A stretch of DNA of 11,091 nucleotides from Nitrospina sp. (GTDB taxonomy: Bacteria; Nitrospinota; Nitrospinia; Nitrospinales; Nitrospinaceae): contig SMVS01000136.1 in the NCBI GenBank assembly GCA_004357435.1, positions 1-11,091 of the forward strand. The letters are read 5' to 3'. The notes under the pieces were generated by a model. That model ran no database searches, was not told where the DNA came from, and saw nothing but the letters and a program-made list of their open reading frames with translations. A program made the position numbers and the translations under genes. Each line of letters opens with the position of its first letter. Position 1 is the stretch's first letter. Positions 1-6,672 of the stretch are shown here, one piece after another.

Positions 1-38
1 ACCGCTTTCGGCTGATATTGTTTGTCGAGTTGAATCAT
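1..38 (-). CDS. 5' end of a gene running off the left edge; possible valyl-tRNA synthetase start
   Basis: An ATG at 38 reading leftwards gives 12 residues, MIQLDKQYQPKA, followed by a partial GT codon that must be Val. The pattern 'LDKxYxPxxV' is how many bacterial valyl-tRNA synthetases begin (typically followed by Glu and a Trp-rich segment), so ValS is the best guess. Only 12 residues are visible, so this is tentative. No clear Shine-Dalgarno sequence precedes the ATG. The gene lies 166 nt downstream of the response regulator on the same strand, with a degenerate intergenic repeat in between. A chance reading frame cannot be excluded from the window alone. Confidence 0.4.
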   Translation of the reverse strand, partial: MIQLDKQYQPKA

Positions 39-65
39 GTTGAACGTAAATTAAAGTTTTACCGG

Positions 66-169
66 TCGCTCCCAGGTACAACCTGGCCCCTTGGCAGGGG
101 AGGCAAGAGGCTGACCTTCAGCTTTATACCCAATGATTGTTGAGCGCAAATCGGAGTTCGATCCCTTTT
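66..169. repeat. Degenerate intergenic repeat, copy A (pairs with copy B at 1738-1848)
   Basis: This stretch aligns with 1738-1848 over about 105 bp. Shared blocks include an 'aacctggcc' core, 'ggggaggca', and a tail of the form 'tgttgagc-caa-t/g-ggagtt-ga-ccctttt'. It holds a small hairpin, CCCCT-tggc-AGGGG at 87-100. It lies just downstream of the response-regulator stop, as copy B lies downstream of the ABC-F stop, in the same orientation relative to the gene. Function is unknown. Confidence 0.7.
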
Positions 170-204
170 CCACTGGGTGTTGCCCGGTAAGCGGATATCA
201 CGTG

Positions 205-1368
205 TTAATCGTTTTCCGCTTTTTTGATGTTGTCGATTTCTTTTTGAACGACGGAGCGGATGATTTCGGGGGCTATCTCTTTTACCATATCCCGGATGGT
301 TTCCATAACAGAATCGGAAAGTCCGCTGATCTGTTTACGCAGGGTTGTGTCCATGGACTTCTCCACCGCCCGGGAAACGTGTTCACCGATGACTTGATGC
401 AAAGCGTCACTCGAAAACTGAGGAGGCGAAGGCTCGGTCCGGGGCGCGGGGGGCGCACTCTCTTCCGGCCGCAGGTTGCGGGACAAAGCCGACAGGTTGC
501 TCAAGGTCTCCTCGATTAAATCCGGTGGGGTGGCGGGCCGGGCGACTGTCGGCTCCAGATCCCAACTTTCCCGGTTCTCAACTTGGGGCGCACCTGCGGT
601 GGGCGCACCTGCGGTGGGATCACCTACAGCGGGAACACCTACAGCGGGAACACTCACAGCGGGCGTCCCTGCAACCGGGGCGCCAGCGAGCGAGCGAAAC
701 GCTCCGCTCAATTCCTCAGAGGATTCAATTTTGGAATGCCCATCTATCATGCTGGCTTCCAGTTCCGCATCACTCAACTTTTCTATATCCTGAATGGTAT
801 CTTCCTGATTGATCTCAGGCGGCGTGGTCGGGGACTTGAAATCCCGAATCTCGACGTCGGGCGCTCCGGCGATGGCGGCAAATACCTCGTTCATTGCTTC
901 GTTGGATGCCCCTTGGGAGTCTTCTGCCGCCCGGCTGGCTTCACGGTCCACCTCGCCCGGCTTTTCTTCATCGGAAACGATATCCTTCACCGGCGGGCGC
1001 GTTTCGGGGCCTTGGAGGAGTGCCTTCACTTTCTGGATGATGTCGTTGGACTTGAAAGGTTTGGCGATGTGGTCGTCGGCGCGGGACTTTTTGAACCGGG
1101 CTTCATCAAAATCCTCAAAATCACTTTCCAGTAAAATCACCGGGATGGCCGGGTTCGATTCCTTGATCCGGCGGCTCAATTCGAAGCCGTCGAAGCCCGG
1201 CATTTTGGTGTCGGCCAGCACGAGGTCGGGTTGAAAAGAATCCAGCAACTCAAAAGCGGCCTGGCCATTCTCGATGCCTTGAATCTCTACGTTTTCCTTG
1301 GCGAAGGCCATCAAGATGATTTTTTGTATGCTGGCGCTGTCGTCGGCGACCAGGATTTTCGGTTTCAT
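205..1368 (-). CDS. Response regulator: N-terminal receiver domain, repeat-rich linker, helical C-terminal domain
   Basis: This 387-residue protein is a two-component receiver with no recognisable DNA-binding output domain. The receiver (residues 1-120) has the acidic pair D9/D10, phospho-acceptor D53 in 'LADTKMPGFDG', and K103 in the 'AKPF' motif. The conserved Thr/Ser after strand 4 appears to be Glu81, with Ser82 next to it (segment VILLES). Residues 120-230 are acidic and low in complexity. Residues about 232-261 are pentapeptide repeats rich in Pro, Ala, Val and Gly, encoded by a 15-bp tandem array. The tail (about 325-387) is amphipathic helix ending in a charged 'EIDNIKK' stretch, similar in style to receiver proteins of deltaproteobacteria. 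ATG at 1368 is chosen because the receiver fold starts there; an in-frame TTG at 1410 would add 14 residues unlike any receiver. Kinase partner and output are unknown. Confidence 0.85.
   Translation of the reverse strand: MKPKILVADDSASIQKIILMAFAKENVEIQGIENGQAAFELLDSFQPDLVLADTKMPGFDGFELSRRIKESNPAIPVILLESDFEDFDEARFKKSRADDHIAKPFKSNDIIQKVKALLQGPETRPPVKDIVSDEEKPGEVDREASRAAEDSQGASNEAMNEVFAAIAGAPDVEIRDFKSPTTPPEINQEDTIQDIEKLSDAELEASMIDGHSKIESSEELSGAFRSLAGAPVAGTPAVSVPAVGVPAVGDPTAGAPTAGAPQVENRESWDLEPTVARPATPPDLIEETLSNLSALSRNLRPEESAPPAPRTEPSPPQFSSDALHQVIGEHVSRAVEKSMDTTLRKQISGLSDSVMETIRDMVKEIAPEIIRSVVQKEIDNIKKAEND
586..675. repeat. 15-bp tandem repeat array inside the response regulator gene
   Basis: Six head-to-tail 15-bp units start at 586, 601, 616, 631, 646 and 661, each beginning with GGG and of the form gggcgcacctgcggt or gggaacacctacagc. 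The first two units are identical and the others diverge by a few bases. The unit length is a multiple of three, so unit gain or loss keeps the frame. The encoded minus-strand product is a Pro-Ala-Val-Gly pentapeptide repeat in the linker between receiver and tail. Confidence 0.9.
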
Positions 1369-1466
1369 TTCGTCGTGACATCCATGGTGGCTGGTGCAGG
1401 AGTTTTGCAAGGTACAGAGTCGTTGCGCGCAGGCAGGTGATCGAGCGAACTCCTCATGTCCGAAAA

Positions 1467-1475
1467 ATTATAACA
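1467..1475 (-). promoter_or_regulatory. Extended -10 promoter for the response regulator gene
   Basis: On the minus strand this reads TGTTATAAT, a perfect extended -10 (TGn plus TATAAT). The hexamer at the usual 17-bp distance (GAAGCG, 1490-1495) is a poor -35, which fits an extended -10 promoter. Transcription would start near 1460, about 90 nt before the chosen ATG at 1368. The leader holds a 30-codon open frame from 1457 that ends in an ATGA overlap with that ATG. Confidence 0.55.
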
Positions 1476-1551
1476 CAGGTCCGCCATGACGCTTCGCGCG
1501 GGGCGAATGAAAAATTCAATTTGCTACAGATGAACACGGATGGATTCATTT

Positions 1552-1578
1552 GTCACCCTGAGCCAGTCGAAGGGTGAC
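1552..1578. repeat. Short palindromic interspersed repeat
   Basis: GTCACCCT and AGGGTGAC form a perfect 8-bp inverted repeat around an 11-nt loop. This sequence type is a common interspersed repeat between genes in many bacterial genomes. Related but divergent elements occur at 6673-6908. Just before it, around 1523-1545, 'gctacagatgaacacggatg' also resembles a widespread intergenic repeat. Confidence 0.6.
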
Positions 1579-1671
1579 CCCGTTTCCGGAGAGGACGCCG
1601 AGGTCGTTGAGGGGTAAAAGAAGAGGAAAAGAGGGGAAAGGGATAAAGGATAAACGAAAACTTTGAATAAT

Positions 1672-1731
1672 CCCTCCCCTTACCAAGGGGAGGGTTGGGA
1701 GGGGGCATCCCTCTCTTCACAAAGAGGGGGC
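1672..1731. repeat. GC-rich hairpin repeat, mosaic of two stem-loops
   Basis: CCCTCCCCTT-acc-AAGGGGAGGG (1672-1694) is a perfect 10-bp stem. It is followed by a G-rich arm (ttgggaggggg) and a second degenerate hairpin around 'ccctctcttcacaaagaggg'. The first part recurs in opposite orientation at 5798-5830, in the dppB-like leader. Two copies in 11 kb suggest a family dispersed through the genome. Confidence 0.65.
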
Positions 1732-1737
1732 TCAATC

Positions 1738-1848
1738 TCGCCTCCAGGAGCAACCTGGCCGGGTGTTGCCCGGCCGGGGGAGGCAGCAAGCTGGCCGTTG
1801 GGGATTATGCCCAAAATTTGTTGAGCACAAGTGGAGTTTGACCCTTTT
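1738..1848. repeat. Degenerate intergenic repeat, copy B (pairs with copy A at 66-169)
   Basis: This is homologous to 66-169 over about 105-110 bp. It carries a perfect hairpin, GGCCGGG-tgttg-CCCGGCC at 1757-1775. The corresponding arm in copy A has a different sequence but can still pair (CCCCT/AGGGG), so structure seems better kept than sequence. It lies downstream of the ABC-F gene. No coding potential is seen. Confidence 0.7.
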
Positions 1849-1852
1849 AGCT

Positions 1853-1867
1853 CCGGCGCTTCGCCGG
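1853..1867 (-). terminator. Possible weak terminator hairpin after the ABC-F gene
   Basis: A perfect 6-bp stem CCGGCG-ctt-CGCCGG begins four bases beyond the TGA of the ABC-F gene. On the minus strand it is followed by AGCTAAAAGG rather than a T-run, so it is not a classical intrinsic terminator. It may instead stabilise the 3' end or belong to the neighbouring repeat. Confidence 0.3.
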
Positions 1868-1871
1868 GGGG

Positions 1872-3806
1872 TCAGGAGTTTGTAGCTTGCTGAATTTCAG
1901 TGGAGAGGGAATCCCACTCCGTTAGCAGAGTGTTTTCCTCGTAGGCTAGATTTTTTTGCCGGGCCAGGGCGTCGCGCAGGTCCGCTTTCTGTTGTTCCTC
2001 GTACAGGGCGGAATCAGCCAGCTTTTCTTCGATCTTCTGCTTGTCCTGCATCACCTGTTCGAGCCGCGCTTCGACTTTCTTTAGGCGGCTTGCCAACGGT
2101 TTCAGTTGCCGGTGTTTTTTATTTCGTGCCTCGGCCTCCCGCCGTTTTTGCTCCTTACGCGTATCGCCGGATTTTTTCTTGGCAGGTCGCTGTTCGATTT
2201 TTGCGGCTTCCACCTCCTGCGCTTTGGCCCATTCGTAGTCGCTGTAATTGCCGAAATATTCTTTGACCTGGCCGTCCTCCACTTCCCAGACGCGGTTGAT
2301 GATGCCGTCCAGAAAATACCGGTCGTGGGAAATGGTGACCAGCGTGCCCTCATAGTCGGCCAGGGACGCCGCCAGCACCTCGCAGGACCGCATGTCCAGG
2401 TGGTTGGTGGGTTCGTCGAGGAGCAGGAGCGAAGCCGGTAGCGCCAGCATCCGCGCCAATGCCAGACGCGACCGCTCACCGCCGGACAGCACCGAGACCT
2501 TTTTGTTCACGTCATTGCCGGAGAACAGAAACGCTCCCAGAATGCTTTGCTTTTTGGTGCGTGGCAGATGGCCGGCCACTTCCTCCAGAGATTCCAAAAC
2601 GGTTTGATCCGGGTTCAGGATTTCAGAATGGTGCTGGGCGTAATAAGCGCGGGTGACGTTGGCGCCCAGCTTGAGTTCGCCTTTTTCAAATTTCAGAATG
2701 CCGGTCAGCAGTTTGAGCAGGGTCGACTTGCCGGCGCCGTTGGGGCCGACCAGCGCGACTTTGACGCCGCGGTCGAGGGCGATGGAAAAGTCTTTGTAGA
2801 CCTGCACGTCGCCGTAACTTTTGTCGATGTGTTTGAGTTCGGCCACAGTGCGCCCAGTGCGCGGCGGTTGCGGAAAACGGAAATGCACCGTCTTCGATTG
2901 CGTGACCGTCTTGACCCGTTCCATTTTGTTCAGCATCTTGATCCGGCTTTGCACCTGCGTGGCTTTGGTGTTCTTGGCGCGGAAGCGTTCGATGAACTTT
3001 TCCACCTGGGCGATTTTTTTGCCCTGGTTGACGGCCTGGGCCTCGAGCAGAGCTATACGCTCGGCTTTTTGTTTTTCAAAATTATCGAAATTGCCGGTGG
3101 TGCTGGTGAGCGTGCCGCGGTCGAGCTCGACGATGCGGCTCACCAAGCCGTTCAAAAAGCGGCGGTCATGCGATATCAGCAACAGACTGCCTTCAAAGTT
3201 TTTGAGGAACGACTCCAGCCACACCACGGAATGAAGGTCGAGATGATTGGTCGGCTCGTCGAGTAGGAGGACTTCCGGGTTTTGCAGGAGCAATCGGCCC
3301 AGCTCGGCACGCATGCGCCAGCCGCCGGAAAATTTTTCAAGCGGCTCATCCCATTGTCCGGTTTTAAATCCAAGGCCGGATAAAATCGATTTAGCCTGAC
3401 TCTCGCGCTCGTATCCGCCCAGCCGTTCAAATTCGTGTTGCAGATGGCCGTATTTTTTGCTCCATTCCTCCGGAGACCGCTGGTGCAGGCGGTGGTCGTT
3501 TTCCAGGCGTTCCATGTCCTGTTTCACTTTGCTGAAATAGGGATCGCCCAGTGCCACCCGTTCCAACACCGTGCCGGTGCCGGGGGTCAGCTCCTGTTCC
3601 AGCATCGCCACCCGCGCGCCCTTGCGCACCACAACTTTTCCGGAGTCGACTGCCTCCCGGCTGAGCGCGATGCGCATCAGAGTGGTTTTGCCCATGCCGT
3701 TCTCGCCGACGAGGCCGACGCATTCGCCGGGTTTGAGGTGAAAGGTCACGTCGTCAAACAAAACCTTGGGGCCGTATTGCTTCTTTATGTTTTGCAGGGT
3801 GATCAT
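1872..3806 (-). CDS. ABC-F family ATPase, YheS-like (ribosome-associated, no membrane domain)
   Basis: This 644-residue protein has two ABC ATPase domains and no transmembrane segment, the layout of ABC-F proteins that bind the ribosomal E site and affect translation. Domain 1 has Walker A 'GENGMGKTT' (34-42), signature 'FSGGW' (159-163), Walker B with catalytic E184, and switch H213. Domain 2 has 'GPNGAGKST' (354-362), 'LSGGE' (440-444), E465 and H494. The inter-domain linker (about 240-310) holds the 'FIERFRAKNTKATQVQSRIKML' type motif typical of the family. The C-terminal coiled coil (about 540-640), including 'DSALYEEQQKADL', resembles the E. coli YheS tail as I recall it. It starts six bases after the permease stop, so it is probably cotranscribed with the permeases, although ABC-F proteins do not normally power importers. 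No strong Shine-Dalgarno is seen. Confidence 0.93.
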   Translation of the reverse strand: MITLQNIKKQYGPKVLFDDVTFHLKPGECVGLVGENGMGKTTLMRIALSREAVDSGKVVVRKGARVAMLEQELTPGTGTVLERVALGDPYFSKVKQDMERLENDHRLHQRSPEEWSKKYGHLQHEFERLGGYERESQAKSILSGLGFKTGQWDEPLEKFSGGWRMRAELGRLLLQNPEVLLLDEPTNHLDLHSVVWLESFLKNFEGSLLLISHDRRFLNGLVSRIVELDRGTLTSTTGNFDNFEKQKAERIALLEAQAVNQGKKIAQVEKFIERFRAKNTKATQVQSRIKMLNKMERVKTVTQSKTVHFRFPQPPRTGRTVAELKHIDKSYGDVQVYKDFSIALDRGVKVALVGPNGAGKSTLLKLLTGILKFEKGELKLGANVTRAYYAQHHSEILNPDQTVLESLEEVAGHLPRTKKQSILGAFLFSGNDVNKKVSVLSGGERSRLALARMLALPASLLLLDEPTNHLDMRSCEVLAASLADYEGTLVTISHDRYFLDGIINRVWEVEDGQVKEYFGNYSDYEWAKAQEVEAAKIEQRPAKKKSGDTRKEQKRREAEARNKKHRQLKPLASRLKKVEARLEQVMQDKQKIEEKLADSALYEEQQKADLRDALARQKNLAYEENTLLTEWDSLSTEIQQATNS

Positions 3807-3812
3807 ATGAGA

Positions 3813-4796
3813 TTAATGCCGCTCGCGCAGTTTGGGGTTGAAGGCCTCGCGTAATCCTTCGCCGCACAGGTTGAAAGCGAGGACCACGAACAGGATGGTG
3901 AGCCCTGGGATGAAAGTCAGCCAGGGCGCGTCGAAGATGAAGCCCTTGCCGTCCGATAAAATGTTGCCCCAGGTGGCGTCGGGCGGTTGTACACCAAAAC
4001 CGAGAAAGCTCAAAGCGGATTCGGTCAAAATGGCGCTGGCCACGCCGATGGTGGCGGACACCAGCACCGGCGCGATGGCGTTGGGCACGATGTGCTGGAA
4101 GATGATGCGCATCTCCGGGATCGCCTGGCTCTTGGCGGCGATCACGTAATCCTGCTCGCGCAGGGAAAGGAACTCGGCGCGTACCAGGCGCGCGGTGCCC
4201 ATCCAACTGGTCACGCCGATGACGATCATGATGTTGTAGATGTTGGGCGGCAACAGCGCCACCACGGTCAGGATCAAAAAGAAAGTGGGGAAACACAGCA
4301 TGATGTCGACGAACCGCATGATCAAAGTGTCGACGGTAAGGAACCCCAGCTTGACCCGGCCATAATAACCGGCGAGCCCGCCGAACAGGATGCCGAGGCT
4401 GACCATGATGCCGACCGCGACGAACCCGACGGTGAGGGAAACGAAGGTGCCCTCCAGCATGCGGTTGAACACGTCGCGGCCTAATTCGTCGGTTCCCAGC
4501 AGATAAACGCCGAAGGGCGGCGCTTCATCCGCCGGCACGATTTCGCTGGTGAACGGCGTGAAGGGCGGCAGGAATTTTTCCGACAAGCGCACCACCGAGG
4601 GGTCGAATACCGGAATGTATTGAGTGATCAATTTACCGCCGATGGCCACCACCACCAACAAAGCGAGAAACCACAAACTGGCCACCGCCAGCGGATCGCG
4701 CTTGAACACGGTCCAGCGCTCGCGGCCCATACTGATTTCCGGCCGCAGGTCCTCGGCGTTGTCGGTGATTTTCATGTTTTGGGTGTCGGAGGTCAT
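3813..4796 (-). CDS. ABC transporter permease, DppC/OppC type
   Basis: This 327-residue protein is an inner-membrane permease subunit of a peptide/nickel-type ABC importer. A first membrane segment lies at about 36-58, then a periplasmic loop with 'LLGTDELGRDVF' (99-110), the usual entry to the BPD_transp_1 domain in DppC-type proteins. Further membrane segments are at about 120-145, 158-182, 188-205, 240-262 and 295-315. The cytoplasmic EAA loop is at 219-239 (IAAKSQAIPEMRIIFQHIVPN in outline), where the usual Gly is Ala225. It follows the DppB-type gene by nine bases. No clear Shine-Dalgarno precedes the ATG at 4796; in-frame ATGs at 4775 and 4730 are alternatives, but the family has an N-terminal cytoplasmic stretch. 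No substrate-binding protein or DppD/DppF ATPase is present, so the substrate is unknown. Confidence 0.92.
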   Translation of the reverse strand: MTSDTQNMKITDNAEDLRPEISMGRERWTVFKRDPLAVASLWFLALLVVVAIGGKLITQYIPVFDPSVVRLSEKFLPPFTPFTSEIVPADEAPPFGVYLLGTDELGRDVFNRMLEGTFVSLTVGFVAVGIMVSLGILFGGLAGYYGRVKLGFLTVDTLIMRFVDIMLCFPTFFLILTVVALLPPNIYNIMIVIGVTSWMGTARLVRAEFLSLREQDYVIAAKSQAIPEMRIIFQHIVPNAIAPVLVSATIGVASAILTESALSFLGFGVQPPDATWGNILSDGKGFIFDAPWLTFIPGLTILFVVLAFNLCGEGLREAFNPKLRERH

Positions 4797-4805
4797 AATG
4801 TTTTT

Positions 4806-5765
4806 TTAAAATTTAATCCGTGGATCGACCACGGCGTACAGGATGTCGGACGCCAACGTGCCGATCAAAGTCAAAACAGCGGCGATCAGGTTGAGCGTCA
4901 GGATGACCGGGAAATCGCGCGCCAGAATGGCTTCGTAACCGAGCCGTCCCATCCCCGGCCAGGCGAAGATGGTTTCAAAAATCACCGAGCCGCCGATCAG
5001 GCCGGGGATCATGAGCCCGAACATGGTGATGAACGGCAACATCGCGTTGCGCAATCCGTGGCGGTAGATGACGACGTCTTCGGACAAGCCCTTGGCGCGG
5101 GCGGTACGCATGTAGTCCTGGGTGATGACTTCCAGCATTTGCGAACGCACGTAACGCGAAAGCACGGCGACTCCGGCGGTGGCGGTCATCAGCGCCGGGA
5201 TGGTCAGGTGCCAGATGCGGTCCATGGACTGCATCAACAGCCCGGCGTTTTCCAACCCGAAGGTGCGCATGCCGATCACCGGGACGTCGAAAGTTTTCAC
5301 GATGAAAATTATCATCATGTAGGACAGGAAAAACCCGGGAATGGAAATCAGCGCGTAGGAGATGAACGTGCTCGAGCGGTCGTACAGACTGCCGCGATGC
5401 AACGCCGCCCGGATGCCCACCGGAAACGCCACGCACCAGGTGATCAACGTGGCGAGGATGAACAGCGGCAGGGAGTTGAGGAACCGGTCCCAGACTTTTT
5501 CCAGCACCGGCTGGTTGTCCTTGAACGATTTCAATTCGCCGCTGGCCAGATCGCGTATCCAGTAGAAATATTGCACGTGCAGGGGATCGTCGAGGTGGAA
5601 GGCGTCGCGGATGCGCTGGATGTCCTCTGCCTTCATACGCGGGTTGGAGGGATCGACCTTGCTCGGCTCGCCCGGCGCCAGGTGGACGATGGTGTGCGCG
5701 ATGATCGAAATGAAAAACAGCAGAACGATGCGCTGTCCAATGCTCCTGATAATGAATGCGGTCAT
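4806..5765 (-). CDS. ABC transporter permease, DppB/OppB type
   Basis: This 319-residue protein is the partner permease of the DppC-type protein. The N-terminal membrane anchor (about 8-28) is followed by 'HLAPGEPS', matching the conserved 'PGDP' region of DppB-type permeases, and a periplasmic stretch with 'FHLDDPLHVQYFYWI' (56-70). Core membrane segments lie at about 98-120, 133-156, 185-203, 243-262 and 288-312. The EAA loop is at 219-240 (MRTARAKGLSEDVVIYRHGLRN in outline) and keeps the conserved Gly226. The protein ends in 'VVDPRIKF', the usual end of this family. It is the first gene of its cluster and diverges from the Nif3-family gene across 137 bp. The ATG at 5765 fits the family start though no Shine-Dalgarno is obvious. 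The substrate cannot be told from the sequence. Confidence 0.93.
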   Translation of the reverse strand: MTAFIIRSIGQRIVLLFFISIIAHTIVHLAPGEPSKVDPSNPRMKAEDIQRIRDAFHLDDPLHVQYFYWIRDLASGELKSFKDNQPVLEKVWDRFLNSLPLFILATLITWCVAFPVGIRAALHRGSLYDRSSTFISYALISIPGFFLSYMMIIFIVKTFDVPVIGMRTFGLENAGLLMQSMDRIWHLTIPALMTATAGVAVLSRYVRSQMLEVITQDYMRTARAKGLSEDVVIYRHGLRNAMLPFITMFGLMIPGLIGGSVIFETIFAWPGMGRLGYEAILARDFPVILTLNLIAAVLTLIGTLASDILYAVVDPRIKF

Positions 5766-5797
5766 AAAATTTGGTAGATGTAAAAGCGGATTAAAAC

Positions 5798-5830
5798 CAC
5801 CCCTCCCAGCCCTCCCCTTGGCAAGGGGAG
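5798..5830. repeat. GC-rich hairpin repeat in the DppB-like leader
   Basis: CTCCCCTT-ggc-AAGGGGAG (5812-5830) with a C-rich flank (ccacccctcccagcc) is the reverse complement of the repeat at 1672-1706. It lies 33-65 bp upstream of the permease ATG, inside the divergent intergenic region. If transcription of the permease genes starts beyond it, it would form a stable hairpin in the 5' untranslated region. Confidence 0.65.
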
Positions 5831-5886
5831 CGATTATTTAGGTCACGCTTGCCTGGCCCATCTGCGGTTCCACGGCTGTTGGATTT

Positions 5887-5895
5887 TGCTATACT
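5887..5895 (+). promoter_or_regulatory. Extended -10 promoter for the Nif3-family gene, possibly giving a leaderless mRNA
   Basis: TGCTATACT is an extended -10 with a near-perfect hexamer (TATACT at 5890-5895). No good -35 is seen at 16-18 bp. The hexamer ends only seven bases before the ATG at 5903, so the predicted start of transcription falls at or next to the A of that ATG. No Shine-Dalgarno lies between them. Confidence 0.55.
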
Positions 5896-5902
5896 TCGCC
5901 GC

Positions 5903-6652
5903 ATGGACATTATACAGATCGCCCGCTACCTCGACCAGTTATTGGATATCGAAAATATCAAGGACTCGCCGCGCGCGATGAATGGCCTGCAGGTGCAGAA
6001 TAAAGGGGACCTCCGCAAGGTGGGCCTGGCAGTGGACGCGTGCCAGGCGACCATCGCAATGGCCATCGAGTGCGACTGCCAGATGATGTTTGTCCACCAC
6101 GGGATTTTCTGGGGCGGTTTGCAACCCGCGCGCGGATCGCATTATGACAAACTGTCGGCGATGATCCAGGCTAATCTGGGTTTGTACTCCGCCCACCTGC
6201 CGTTGGACATGCACCCCGTCCTCGGCAACAATCGCGCCCTGGCGGACAAGATCGGTCTCGCGCATGCCGAAGTCTTCGGCGAATATGAAGGACAACTCAT
6301 CGGCCTCAAGGGCAAGGTGAAACGTCAACCGGCGGAGCAGTTGGGCCAGACGCTTGAACAGCAATTGGGCGCTCCGGTGAAAGTGATCGGTGACGGAGAC
6401 GTGGAGAGCGTTGGGCTGGTCACCGGCGGCGCGGGCGAAATCATCAGTCAGGCGGTGCAGGCGGGATTGGACTGCTACATCACCGGCGAAGGCGAGCACC
6501 ACCATTATCATGACGCCATCGAAGGCGGATGCGTGCTCATGTTCGCCGGCCACTACGCCACCGAAACCGGCGGGGTCAAAGCCGTCGGCAAACACCTCGA
6601 ACAACAATTCGGCCTGCAAACCGAATTCCTCGATTATCCGACCGGGTTGTGA
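5903..6652 (+). CDS. Nif3/YbgI-family dinuclear metal-centre protein (GTP cyclohydrolase I type 2 homologue)
   Basis: This 249-residue protein is close to the length of E. coli YbgI (247). Family members form toroidal hexamers with a two-metal site; the cellular role is unsettled, and the 'GTP cyclohydrolase I type 2' name comes from one homologue. Metal ligands are all visible: H65 and H66 in 'FVHHGIFW', H98 and D102 in 'SAHLPLDMHP', and H217 and E221 in 'GHYATE'. The typical 'GEGEHHHYHDA' segment lies shortly before the last pair. An upstream in-frame start at 5849 would add 18 unrelated residues and lies in front of the promoter, so ATG 5903 is preferred. It is the only plus-strand gene here and is flanked by repeats on its 3' side, so it is probably monocistronic. 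Confidence 0.92.
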   Translation: MDIIQIARYLDQLLDIENIKDSPRAMNGLQVQNKGDLRKVGLAVDACQATIAMAIECDCQMMFVHHGIFWGGLQPARGSHYDKLSAMIQANLGLYSAHLPLDMHPVLGNNRALADKIGLAHAEVFGEYEGQLIGLKGKVKRQPAEQLGQTLEQQLGAPVKVIGDGDVESVGLVTGGAGEIISQAVQAGLDCYITGEGEHHHYHDAIEGGCVLMFAGHYATETGGVKAVGKHLEQQFGLQTEFLDYPTGL

Positions 6653-6672
6653 GGGTGTAAAAAGGAAAACCT

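Noticed and set aside
586..675. CRISPR-like array
   Set aside because: The units are 15 bp, directly abutting, without spacers, and keep the reading frame of a protein.
583..1134. 183-codon plus-strand frame opposite the response regulator
   Set aside because: Its N-terminal GRTCGG-type repeats come from the 15-bp array read antisense; the receiver motifs are clear on the minus strand.
1553..1789. Minus-strand 78-codon open frame
   Set aside because: Its translation is that of interspersed repeats (segments such as PPPNPPLGKGR and PSTGSG), which often give spurious frames; no protein family is recognisable.
2547..3266. 239-codon plus-strand frame opposite the ABC-F gene
   Set aside because: It lies wholly within a gene with all ABC-F motifs on the other strand and shows no family features of its own.
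4620..5777. 385-codon plus-strand frame opposite the two permeases
   Set aside because: It is antisense to well-supported membrane proteins; its His/Asp/Gln/Arg-rich translation is typical of the shadow of hydrophobic genes in GC-rich DNA.
5849..5902. Earlier in-frame start for the Nif3-family gene
   Set aside because: The 18 extra residues do not match the family start and the region holds the -10 promoter element.
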